The notes under the pieces are model-generated. The model worked only from the letters and a program-made list of their open reading frames with translations. It made no database searches and had not been told where the DNA came from. From positions 1 to 13,972 of the forward strand of contig JALHDI010000076.1 in the NCBI GenBank assembly GCA_022839045.1: DNA of 13,972 nucleotides, read 5' to 3'. Positions 5,567-11,463 of the stretch are shown piece after piece (positions within the stretch are counted from its first letter, which is position 1; every line of letters begins with the position of its first letter). The position numbers and the translations under genes were made by a program. This DNA comes from Sporomusaceae bacterium (GTDB lineage: Bacteria; Bacillota_C; Negativicutes; Sporomusales_B; UBA7701).

Positions 5567-6451
5567 ATGGCAATCGATATGGTGAGTATCGCCAAGGCGG
5601 CAATCGCGGCGAGGGGCTCCACGGGCTGCGGGGCGGCCCGCCCCAAGGCCGCCCTGGAGGGCGGGGCGGACGAGCTGGCCGTGAGGACGAGCGCAGGCGA
5701 TACGCGCGTGCTCGTGTACAGGCCGGCGGGACAGGCCAAGGGACCTCTGCCCGTTTTCGTCAGTTTCCACGGCGGCGGGTTCGTGATGGGCAGCGCCGAC
5801 GATGACGATGTCTGGTGCCGCAGGATCGCCGACGTGGCGGGGTGCGCGGTCGTCAGCGTGGATTACCGGCTGGCGCCGGAGCACAAGTTCCCAGTGGCGC
5901 TCGAGGAGTGCTACGATGTGGCGAAATGGGTATGCGCCAGCGCCGCCGAGCTGGGCTTCGACGCCGGCCGGCTGGCCGTCGGCGGGCACAGCGCGGGCGG
6001 CAACCTGGCGGCGGGGCTGTGCCTGCTCGCCCGCGAGCGGCGGGAGTTCGCGGTCGTGTATCAGGTGCTGGATTATCCGCCCCTCGACCTGACAGTCGAC
6101 CCTTACAAGGTGGTGACCGGCGACAAGCTGCTGACGCCCGCGACGCGGGAGTTTTTTACTTCCTGCTATGTCAATGCGCCGGAAGATACGCGCAATCCGC
6201 TGCTTTCGCCGCTGTTGGCCGACGAGCTCGGCGGCTTGCCGGCGGCGCTGGTGATCACGGCCGAGCAGGACCCGATCCGCGGCGACGGGGAGCGGTACGC
6301 GGCGCGCCTGGAGGCGGCGGGGGTGGAGGTCACGTACCGGATGTTCGCCGGCTGTATGCACGCTTTTACCCATTTCGGGCCGGAGGAGGCGGCGCTGGCG
6401 GCGTGGCGGCTGATCGAGGACAAGCTCCGCGCGGCGTTCGCAAAGGGATAA
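5567..6451 (+). CDS. Alpha/beta hydrolase, HSL-type esterase
   Basis: A 294-residue carboxylesterase of the hormone-sensitive-lipase (Abhydrolase_3) group. The oxyanion-hole motif HGGGF is at 68-72, followed by the family motif VDYRLAPEHKFPVALEE (98-114). The nucleophile is S142 in GGHSAGG, the acid D235 in TAEQDPIRGDGE and the base H265 in GCMHAF, forming a complete triad. No signal peptide is evident, so the enzyme is probably cytosolic; substrates are likely short-chain esters but cannot be named. The ATG at 5567 follows GGAGGAG by six bases; the TTG directly before it is less likely. The gene is 26 bases after uppP and probably shares its transcript. No terminator is visible after it. Confidence 0.93.
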   Translation: MAIDMVSIAKAAIAARGSTGCGAARPKAALEGGADELAVRTSAGDTRVLVYRPAGQAKGPLPVFVSFHGGGFVMGSADDDDVWCRRIADVAGCAVVSVDYRLAPEHKFPVALEECYDVAKWVCASAAELGFDAGRLAVGGHSAGGNLAAGLCLLARERREFAVVYQVLDYPPLDLTVDPYKVVTGDKLLTPATREFFTSCYVNAPEDTRNPLLSPLLADELGGLPAALVITAEQDPIRGDGERYAARLEAAGVEVTYRMFAGCMHAFTHFGPEEAALAAWRLIEDKLRAAFAKG

Positions 6452-6466
6452 GAGGCGAGAAAACAA

Positions 6467-6481
6467 TTGCAAACCGTGCAA
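6467..6481. promoter_or_regulatory. Short inverted repeat upstream of the orphan gene at 6536
   Basis: TTGCA-AACCG-TGCAA is a perfect 5-5-5 inverted repeat. A -10-like TATAAC follows at 6500-6505. It could be an operator or part of the promoter of the next gene. Confidence 0.35.
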
Positions 6482-6535
6482 TGGCGCCCGGCCAACAGTT
6501 ATAACGCTTTAGCTTTCTCTTAGGAGGCAAATCGC

Positions 6536-6901
6536 ATGGAAGTAGACGCAAGGTTTATTAAATTTGAAAAAGAGCTAATGGAAAAACTACTGGAAGGCTA
6601 TGACGATAAATTAGTAATTTTGCGTCGCCAGTATGAAGCAGCCTCTGTAGAAACTCGCGAATTCTCAGGTGCGGGTTTTTTCACATCATTTCGAGTACCA
6701 GAGGATAGCGTGAAGCTGCCGCAGGGAGAGTCTTTCCGTTTAGGCGGGGTTTCTGGGCAGATTAATGGGGTCGCTAATGGAGTAGGATTTGTACTTTTTA
6801 TTGAGCAAGGAGTAATCCATCTACTGGAAGGCTATACATACGGAGAAGAGAGCTGGCCAACAATTTTGACCGAATATAAATTAGAACGGATACAAGAGTA
6901 G
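6536..6901 (+). CDS. Hypothetical protein, AT-richer orphan
   Basis: A 121-residue predicted soluble protein that I cannot name. It begins with a charged helix (FEKELMEKLLEGYDDKLVIL), then REFSGAGFFTSFRVPEDSV, then a beta-rich part with FRLGGVSGQINGVANGVGF followed by VLFIEQGVIHLLEGYTYGEESWP. Similar short uncharacterised proteins with a GFFT...F and LEGYTY pattern occur in scattered bacteria as far as I recall, so this is probably a real family. Third positions are visibly rich in A/T (aaa, gaa, tta, ata), unlike the G/C-biased genes on both sides, which suggests recent transfer. TAGGAGG ten bases before the ATG is a good ribosome binding site. A very strong hairpin follows the stop. A small immunity-like or metabolic accessory role is possible but unsupported. 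Confidence 0.82.
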   Translation: MEVDARFIKFEKELMEKLLEGYDDKLVILRRQYEAASVETREFSGAGFFTSFRVPEDSVKLPQGESFRLGGVSGQINGVANGVGFVLFIEQGVIHLLEGYTYGEESWPTILTEYKLERIQE

Positions 6902-6944
6902 GCTACCGCCCGAAAAACCGTCTCGCAGTAGGCGAATTGAGTCA

Positions 6945-6991
6945 AGCAAAGAGACCGTCTGAAGCCGATGCTTCCAGACGGTCTCTTTGCT
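6945..6991. terminator. Very long perfect hairpin after the orphan gene
   Basis: The arms AGCAAAGAGACCGTCTG-AAGC and GCTTCCAGACGGTCTCTTTGCT pair over 21 bp with a single bulged G and a CGAT loop. The distal arm ends in CTCTTTGCT rather than a pure T run, and the proximal arm begins with AGCAAAGAG, so it could stop transcription from either side. Confidence 0.75.
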
Positions 6992-7009
6992 GTCGATAAA
7001 ACGTCATGG

Positions 7010-7212
7010 CGGAGAACGCAGGCTGTGCGCCGGAGCTGCGGCTGAACGCGCCGTAGGTTTGCGCCGCGCGCCACGCGACCACCGTCGTCAACTGACGTCC
7101 GTGTCAGTAGACTCCTCGCTCGGCCATCCGTGGCCTCGCGTGTGGCGGCGCACTCGGCTTCACCAACGGCGCGTAACAGCCTCCGCAACGGCGCAGTACG
7201 CCTGCGTTCCCC
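7010..7212. repeat. ~200-bp imperfect palindrome
   Basis: The left arm (about 7010-7080) contains GAACGCAGGC, GCGCCG and ACGCGCCGT-GGT in order. The right arm (about 7125-7212) read on the other strand has the same blocks in the same order, with small insertions. A central hairpin CTGAC-GTCCGT-GTCAG sits at 7092-7107. The arms have no coding content. Confidence 0.7.
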
Positions 7213-7234
7213 GCTTTCGTTCCCGAACTGCCGG

Positions 7235-7354
7235 GATTGGCTAGAAAGTCCCAGATGCAAGGCGCACCGGAAGAGCGCGCCGCGCCGCGTACTCGAATGT
7301 ACGCAAGCAAGCGCTCTGAGGAGCAACGCAGCAGGTGGGGCGTTATCGCCAATC
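7235..7354. repeat. 120-bp palindromic repeat, copy 2 (inverted relative to copy 1)
   Basis: The ends are GATTGGCTAGAAAGTCCCAG and, on the other strand, GATTGGCGATAACGCCCCAC. The interior is nearly identical to copy 1 read backwards, for example CCTCAGAGCGCTTGCTTGCG and GCGCTCTTCCGGTGCGCCTT. It ends only 8 bases from the stop codon of the lipoprotein gene at 7363. Confidence 0.88.
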
Positions 7355-7362
7355 CCCCTGTA

Positions 7363-7803
7363 TTACTCTACAGTTACCCGGAGGTCGACGGCGCGGTCGG
7401 TCTTGTCCGTATCCGGTATAATCTGCAACTGGCCTTTGCCGGCTTTGACGGCGGTGAATACCACCCTGCCGTCCTGGCCGGGTTCCTGTTTCATGATGTC
7501 GCCGATGAAGTGTTTGCCGGCGGATTTGAAGCGGGTGTTCTTGGTGAGGCCGGCGGCGGGCTGGAGGACGAGTTTCTCGCCGACCTTGAGCACGATGTCG
7601 TTGCTGGTAAGCTGGACTTTGTCGGTGTCGTTGTAGTTGTACACGACCTTTACTTCCTTGGCCCCGGTGGACGGACCGGAGGGGATGGAGGGCGTGGAGG
7701 GGGAGCCGGTTTCGGTGAGGTTGACGCAGCCTCCCAGAAGCAGGGTTCCCGATAGCAGTAATACGATGAAGAAGCTTGCTTTTCTGGTGCTTGTTTTGTT
7801 CAT
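7363..7803 (-). CDS. Putative lipoprotein with beta-sandwich-like domain
   Basis: A 146-residue protein with a lipoprotein signal peptide: positively charged start (MNKTSTRK), hydrophobic core (FFIVLLLSGTLLL) and lipobox LLGGC with lipidated C26. A Ser/Pro/Gly-rich linker (GSPSTPSIPSGPSTG) follows. The C-terminal ~85 residues contain strand-like repeats (VKVVYNYND, DIVLKVGEKLVLQP, GRVVFTAVKAGKGQLQIIP, VDLRVTVE) that resemble an Ig-like or chagasin-like beta-sandwich, though key motifs are not diagnostic. It should be anchored on the outer face of the cytoplasmic membrane or in the outer membrane if the cell is diderm. The frame is open to 7974, but AGGAGG just upstream of the ATG at 7803 and the classic signal peptide fix the start. 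Confidence 0.88.
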   Translation of the reverse strand: MNKTSTRKASFFIVLLLSGTLLLGGCVNLTETGSPSTPSIPSGPSTGAKEVKVVYNYNDTDKVQLTSNDIVLKVGEKLVLQPAAGLTKNTRFKSAGKHFIGDIMKQEPGQDGRVVFTAVKAGKGQLQIIPDTDKTDRAVDLRVTVE

Positions 7804-7900
7804 CGAGACCTCCTGTTCAGTATTTATTATTTGCCACGTACTATTAAACGGCGCCGGCGGGGGAAAGGTAACGGAGCGGGGGCTGGGAATGTGAGGGGCA

Positions 7901-7930
7901 AACAAAATCCCTGCTCGGTTAAGAGCAGGG
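7901..7930 (-). terminator. Terminator of the MBL hydrolase gene
   Basis: On the minus strand, CCCTGCTC-TTAACC-GAGCAGGG (8-bp perfect stem) is followed by ATTTTGTTTG. It lies between repeat copy 3 and the lipoprotein gene, and separates the two minus-strand genes into different units. Confidence 0.8.
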
Positions 7931-7949
7931 TGAGCTTGCAGAAACTCAG

Positions 7950-8070
7950 GTTGCTTAGAAAGCTTCAGATGCACGTCCTGATTACCAGGCCTTATCAGCG
8001 CTCAATATTGTAGGCGGTTAATCTCACGTGCAGTGTGCGGGTGCGCCGCAGATGGGGCCTTATCGGCAAC
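7950..8070. repeat. 120-bp palindromic repeat, copy 3
   Basis: The 121-bp element has the ends GTTGCTTAGAAAGCTTCAGA and, on the other strand, GTTGCCGATAAGGCCCCATC, matching the termini of copies 1 and 2. The centre is diverged. The right end overlaps the last codons and stop codon of the MBL gene. The left part (7953-7996) also matches, inverted, 3269-3310. Confidence 0.82.
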
Positions 8071-8821
8071 CGGGCCCGGCGGCGAGGGCGGCGATGCGGG
8101 CGCCCGCGCCCGGTCCGTAAGGACCGCCGTGGTAGCAGAGGACGTGGTCGATGTCGTAGGCGGCGAGTTTTTTGAGCGAGGCGAGGGCGGTGGGCATGTC
8201 GGGGGTGTGTTCGGGGGCGGGGCCGACGAGGGCGCCGTCGGCGACGCGGAGCTGGTCGCCGGCGATGAGGAGGCGGCGGGACTTGAGGTAGAGGCAGATG
8301 TTGCCCGGCGTGTGGCCGGGGGCGTGAACGATTTCGAGGCCGCCGTGCCAGGGGAGGACTTCGCCGTCATCGAGGGCGCAGTGCACGGGGGCATGCGGGA
8401 GGGCGGCGAAGACGGCGGCGGCCCGGGGCCGCATCGCGGGGGCGAGGGCGGCGATACGGGCGGCGATACGGGCGGCGATTTTTTCGGGGGTGAGTTTGTA
8501 GTCGGGCAGGGTACCTTCGATGTAGGGCTTTTCGAGGCGGTGGGCGCAGATGGCGATGCCGTCGCCGGCGGCGAGGATGTCGGGCAGGGCGCCGGTGTGG
8601 TCCCAGTCCTGGTGGGTGAGGATGACGCGGCGGAGTTGGCGGAAGGGGACGCCGGCGTGCTCGACGGCCTGCCGGAGGCGGGGGAAGAGGCCGGGGTAGC
8701 CGGCGTCGACGAGGGTGGCGCCGTCCGCGTCGTCCCAGATGAGGACGGGATGGATGGTGATGGGGTTGCCGAACATGTCGGCGTCGATGGCGAGGGCCCG
8801 GATGTTGATTTTGTCTGCCAT
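8060..8821 (-). CDS. MBL-fold metallo-hydrolase
   Basis: A 253-residue metallo-beta-lactamase-fold hydrolase. Metal ligands are visible: H70, D72, D74 and H75 in LTHQDWDHTG (an HxDxDH variant of HxHxDH common in this subgroup), H170 in APGHTPG, D189 in LIAGDQ and H231 in CYHGG. The substrate is unknown; it groups by eye with glyoxalase II-like or lactonase-like enzymes. A 12-bp tandem duplication at 8451-8479 encodes IAARIAARIAAL. The final residues GCR and the TAA stop lie in palindromic repeat copy 3, so the C-terminus may have been reshaped by its insertion. The ATG at 8821 is the only start after an in-frame TGA that overlaps the Shine-Dalgarno sequence. That sequence is 27 bases away, with a perfect stem-loop between. 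Confidence 0.93.
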   Translation of the reverse strand: MADKINIRALAIDADMFGNPITIHPVLIWDDADGATLVDAGYPGLFPRLRQAVEHAGVPFRQLRRVILTHQDWDHTGALPDILAAGDGIAICAHRLEKPYIEGTLPDYKLTPEKIAARIAARIAALAPAMRPRAAAVFAALPHAPVHCALDDGEVLPWHGGLEIVHAPGHTPGNICLYLKSRRLLIAGDQLRVADGALVGPAPEHTPDMPTALASLKKLAAYDIDHVLCYHGGPYGPGAGARIAALAAGPGCR

Positions 8822-8854
8822 GGGTCGCGGGACACGGTCCCGCCGTCACCTCCC
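8822..8854 (-). promoter_or_regulatory. Hairpin-spaced ribosome binding site of the MBL gene
   Basis: On the minus strand GGGAGGTGA (8846-8854) is followed by a perfect stem-loop GCGGGAC-CGT-GTCCCGC (8827-8843) and then the ATG at 8821. The linear gap from GGAGG to ATG is 27 bases; folding the 17-base hairpin reduces it to 10, close to optimal. An in-frame TGA in the Shine-Dalgarno sequence rules out an upstream start. Confidence 0.65.
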
Positions 8855-8874
8855 GGTATGGTTTCGTCAGGATA

Positions 8875-8880
8875 ATTATA
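8875..8880 (-). promoter_or_regulatory. -10 box of the MBL gene
   Basis: On the minus strand this reads TATAAT, about 20 bases before the Shine-Dalgarno sequence. No strong -35 box is seen at 17 bp. Confidence 0.5.
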
Positions 8881-9026
8881 CCATGAGGCGGGCATTGCGT
8901 TCGATCGCCGGCCGGGTTATTTCCGGCGGCGAAACGGGGAAGATTATGGCAGGGCGGAAATGCAGGTGTCGGGGCCGCGAACGTCAAAGTTTACATTACA
9001 AGTCTGATTAGGTTACGGAGGTATAG

Positions 9027-10223
9027 ATGCGTTTTCTTTTCGCCATTTATGCGCTGCTGGCGCTGACGGTTTTTCTGAGTTGGCTCAATTACCGGCTGCT
9101 GGCGCGGCTGTTTATCTTTTGGCGCGGCCGGAAGGTGCGGTCCGCTTATCTGCTGCTGACGGCAGCCGCGGTGCTGGTCATGGTGTTCGGCTGGCCGCGC
9201 CGTCCGTGGGCGGCCGATCAGGGTCAGGAGCTGCTTATTTTCTTTTTGTACGGCGCCCTTGTATGGCTTTCCGGGCAGCTTGTCCTCATAACGCTGCAAC
9301 CGCTGTTTTTCGCCGTCGACCGCTGGGGCGGACGGCGGGGGGCGGAAAAGACGGGGCCGCCGGAGCCGGGAATGACCCGCCGCGCTTTTTTGAGCGGCGC
9401 GCTGGCGGCGGTGCCGCTGGCGGCGTTCGTGCCGGGGGCGAAGGGGGTTTACAGCGCCCAGACGGAGCTGGCGGTCGTCCGCCATGCGCTGGCCGTGCCG
9501 GGGCTGCCCGCCGGCCTCGACGGCTTCAGGATCGGCCAGGTGAGCGATACGCACGTGGGGCCGTATTTCGATCTGGCGAGGCTGGATGAAGTATGCGCGC
9601 GCCTGCGGGACGAGAAGCCCGACCTGGTGGCGGTGACGGGCGATTTCGTGGACGACCTGACGCAGATCGGCCCGGCGGTGGAAAGGCTGGCGGCGCTGAA
9701 GAAGAGCGTTCCCCACGGGGTGTATTTCTGCTGGGGGAATCACGAGTATTTCCGCGACCCCCGTTTGATTGAGGCGATGCTGCGGGCGGGAGGGATAAAA
9801 ATCCTCAAGAATGAAGCCGCGGAGATCGTACCGGGCGAGCGGCCGCTGTTCCTGCTGGGGGTCGACTACCCGCCGGCCGAGAGCGCCCGCCGCAGCATGA
9901 ATATCCCGGACGAACGGCGACGGGAGTGCTTCGCGGCCGCCAACCGGGACGTCCCGGCCGAAGCTGTCCGGGTGCTGATCGCCCACCATCCCGATTTTCT
10001 CATTGACGGGTTCGCCGGGCAGGTGCCGCTGACGCTGGCGGGGCATTCCCACGGCGGCCAGGTGGTGATCGGCGGCAGGCCGCTGGTGGCCCTGCACCAG
10101 TATGTGCGCGGCCTGTACCGGCAGGAAGGGATGTGGGGATACGTGTCGAGCGGCGCCGGGCACTGGTTTCCCTTCCGGCTGGGGTGCCCGCCGGAGATCA
10201 GCGTGTTTACGTTGCGGGCATGA
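9027..10223 (+). CDS. Membrane-anchored metallophosphoesterase (YkuE-like)
   Basis: A 398-residue protein with two parts. The first ~100 residues hold about three hydrophobic segments (2-31, 40-56 and 69-96). At 117-137 comes TRRAFLSGALAAVPLAAF, a twin-arginine-like motif with a fourth hydrophobic stretch. The phosphoesterase domain follows with all metal-site motifs: D174 and H176 (SDTHVG), D206 (VTGDFVD), N238-H239 (WGNHE), H320/H321 (IAHHPD) and H340-S-H342 (GHSHGGQ). The catalytic part should therefore face outside the membrane. Relatives such as Bacillus YkuE are linked to Tat export; substrates are not settled, and lipid or nucleotide phosphodiesters are possible. CGGAGG precedes the ATG at 9027. 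The gene stands alone, closed by a strong terminator. Confidence 0.94.
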   Translation: MRFLFAIYALLALTVFLSWLNYRLLARLFIFWRGRKVRSAYLLLTAAAVLVMVFGWPRRPWAADQGQELLIFFLYGALVWLSGQLVLITLQPLFFAVDRWGGRRGAEKTGPPEPGMTRRAFLSGALAAVPLAAFVPGAKGVYSAQTELAVVRHALAVPGLPAGLDGFRIGQVSDTHVGPYFDLARLDEVCARLRDEKPDLVAVTGDFVDDLTQIGPAVERLAALKKSVPHGVYFCWGNHEYFRDPRLIEAMLRAGGIKILKNEAAEIVPGERPLFLLGVDYPPAESARRSMNIPDERRRECFAAANRDVPAEAVRVLIAHHPDFLIDGFAGQVPLTLAGHSHGGQVVIGGRPLVALHQYVRGLYRQEGMWGYVSSGAGHWFPFRLGCPPEISVFTLRA

Positions 10224-10240
10224 GGTGCACAAGGAGGATA

Positions 10241-10273
10241 AAACCCCGCCGGGCGGCGGGGTTTCTTTTTTTA
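10241..10273 (+). terminator. Rho-independent terminator after the metallophosphoesterase gene
   Basis: A 10-bp perfect stem AAACCCCGCC / GGCGGGGTTT with a GGGC loop is followed by CTTTTTTT. Confidence 0.95.
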
Positions 10274-10287
10274 TAAGTTTATTTTGT

Positions 10288-10344
10288 CTACCTTACCGCG
10301 GTCGATATTGCGAAACGCTCGGCCGCTGGATAGTATTAAGGTAG
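10288..10344. promoter_or_regulatory. Nested inverted repeats upstream of the TrmB-type regulator
   Basis: CTACCTTA (10288-10295) and TAAGGTAG (10337-10344) are perfect inverted partners. Inside them GCGGTCGA and TCGGCCGC pair with one G-T. The site ends 25 bases before the regulator's start codon and may be its operator or a leader structure. Confidence 0.45.
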
Positions 10345-10369
10345 TCGAAGCGAGAGGGGGGGCGGAGGG

Positions 10370-11161
10370 GTGAACGATATTATCCTGAAGCTCGAGCAGC
10401 TGGGGTTTTCCCCGTATGAGGCCAAGGCTTACTACGCGCTGTTGCGCAAGCATCCCGCCAACGGTTACGAGGTGAGCAAGATCGCCAGGATTCCCACCGC
10501 CAAGGTTTATGAGACGCTGAACCGCCTGAAGAACAAGGGGACGGTGGTCGAGACCGGGACGGGGAGGTTCTGTCCGTTGCAGCCGGCGTTGCTGATGGCG
10601 AGGCTCAGGCAGGAGTACGGGTCGGCGATGGAGGAGCTTGAGGCGCGGCTGAACGAGGCCGAGCCGCTGCCGGATATCGAGCTGACGATGAATGTCGTCG
10701 GCTATGACGCGGTGGTCGAGCGGATGGTCGGCGTTATCAAGGGCACGGAAAAAAGCCTGATGCTTTCGGTGTGGCCAGAGGAGTGGGCGCTGGTCCGCGA
10801 CGCCGTGGAGGAGGCGGAGGCGCGGGGCGCGACGGCGGTGAAGGCGGTGTTCGGCGAGGTGGCCGCCGGCGACGATTTCGCGGTGAATCTGGCGGGCTGC
10901 GGCGTCTTTTCGAAGGCGCGGCTGGCCAAACGGCTGACGGTGGTGGTCGGCGATTCGCGCGAGGTGTTCATCGGCGAGGTGGGCGACGACGGGGAGGCCG
11001 GCGGGGTGTGGACGACGACGCCGGCGGTGGTGCTGGTGGCCAAGGAGTATGTGCGGCACGATATCTGGGGCCATGAGCTTATCGGTTTGCTCGGCGAGGA
11101 CCGGTTCAGGGCGATTTTGGGCGGCAATCCCCTGTTGGCTTATTTGGTGAATAACAGGTAG
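10370..11161 (+). CDS. TrmB-family transcriptional regulator
   Basis: A 263-residue DNA-binding regulator. The N-terminal winged helix-turn-helix of the TrmB family spans about residues 1-65 (LEQLGFSPYEAKAYYALL, then EVSKIARIPTAKVYETLNRL and KNKGTV). A short helical linker (MARLRQEYGSAMEELEARL, likely coiled coil) leads to a C-terminal effector domain of about 160 residues (GYDAVVERMVGVIKGTEKSL to the end), as in bacterial TrmB-like proteins. Archaeal TrmB binds sugars; the ligand here is unknown. The start is GTG at 10370, preceded by a G-rich GGCGGAGG stretch with tight spacing. The next two genes follow within 11 bases and with an overlap, so this regulator most likely controls its own operon, possibly through the inverted repeats just upstream. 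Confidence 0.9.
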   Translation: MNDIILKLEQLGFSPYEAKAYYALLRKHPANGYEVSKIARIPTAKVYETLNRLKNKGTVVETGTGRFCPLQPALLMARLRQEYGSAMEELEARLNEAEPLPDIELTMNVVGYDAVVERMVGVIKGTEKSLMLSVWPEEWALVRDAVEEAEARGATAVKAVFGEVAAGDDFAVNLAGCGVFSKARLAKRLTVVVGDSREVFIGEVGDDGEAGGVWTTTPAVVLVAKEYVRHDIWGHELIGLLGEDRFRAILGGNPLLAYLVNNR

Positions 11162-11172
11162 GAGGGATTTTG

Positions 11173-11463
11173 ATGGCCGATCTGGTGATTACGGCGAAAA
11201 AGGTGGTCGGACGTTGCGCGGCCGGCGTCAAGGAGGGCGACAGGATCGTGCTGCGCGGGGCGACGGTGTCGCTGGCGGAGACGGACAGGTTGTGCGGGTT
11301 CGCGTTCGCGAATATTTATCCGGTGGTGTTCGCCGCCCGGCTGGGGAAGGATCTGACTGATCTCGGCTTGGGCGGCCGGGTGGTGCAGTGTATCGATCCG
11401 GGACCGGAGCACGGCGGCGGCGGCACGGTGTTTTTCGAGATAAAGTCGTTCGCGGGGGCGTGA
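11173..11463 (+). CDS. TIGR04076 family protein
   Basis: A 96-residue protein with the layout of the TIGR04076 family: an opening VITAKKVVGRCAAGVKEGDR, a central LCGFAFANIYPVVFAARLGK and the closing CIDPG...VFFEIKS. The conserved cysteines here are C15 in GRCAAG, C41 in RLCGF and C73 in VQCIDPG. Members are small, widespread in archaea and anaerobic bacteria, and of unknown function; metal or sulfur chemistry is a possibility given the cysteines, but this is inference. The ATG at 11173 has GGAGGG seven bases ahead. It starts 11 bases after the TrmB-type gene and its TGA stop overlaps the ATG of the transporter gene (TGATG), so translation is probably coupled. Confidence 0.83.
   Translation: MADLVITAKKVVGRCAAGVKEGDRIVLRGATVSLAETDRLCGFAFANIYPVVFAARLGKDLTDLGLGGRVVQCIDPGPEHGGGGTVFFEIKSFAGA

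Larger units (their letters stand above)
6902..7362. other. Gene-free stretch of hairpins and palindromic repeats
   Basis: This 461-bp stretch between two convergent genes carries no believable gene. It contains a long hairpin (6945-6991), a ~200-bp imperfect palindrome (7010-7212) and a complete 120-bp repeat copy (7235-7354), set end to end. Short ORFs crossing it run through the repeats and were rejected. Confidence 0.75.

Noticed and set aside
4233..5603. Long minus-strand open frame (456 codons) opposite the NUDIX and uppP genes
   Set aside because: It is antisense to two clearly recognised genes, has His/Arg/Gln-rich low-complexity composition with no domain, and is a by-product of high GC content.
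724..7354. Insertion sequence
   Set aside because: The inverted-end elements are about 120 bp and contain no transposase gene; no larger element with terminal repeats and a transposase was found.
7130..7755. Two plus-strand frames crossing 7130-7755
   Set aside because: They run through repeat copy 2 and opposite the lipoprotein gene, whose signal peptide, lipobox and ribosome binding site are clear.
724..8070. CRISPR array
   Set aside because: The repeats are long palindromes thousands of bases apart in both orientations; there are no regularly spaced short repeats with spacers and no cas genes.
8033..8875. Plus-strand frame of 280 codons opposite the MBL hydrolase
   Set aside because: It is a Gly/Glu/Val/Asp-rich shadow of the MBL gene, which has all metal-binding motifs on the other strand.
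8991..10232. Minus-strand open frame of 413 codons opposite the metallophosphoesterase
   Set aside because: It lies wholly opposite a gene with complete catalytic motifs; its translation is Arg/Gln/Pro-rich and resembles no protein family.
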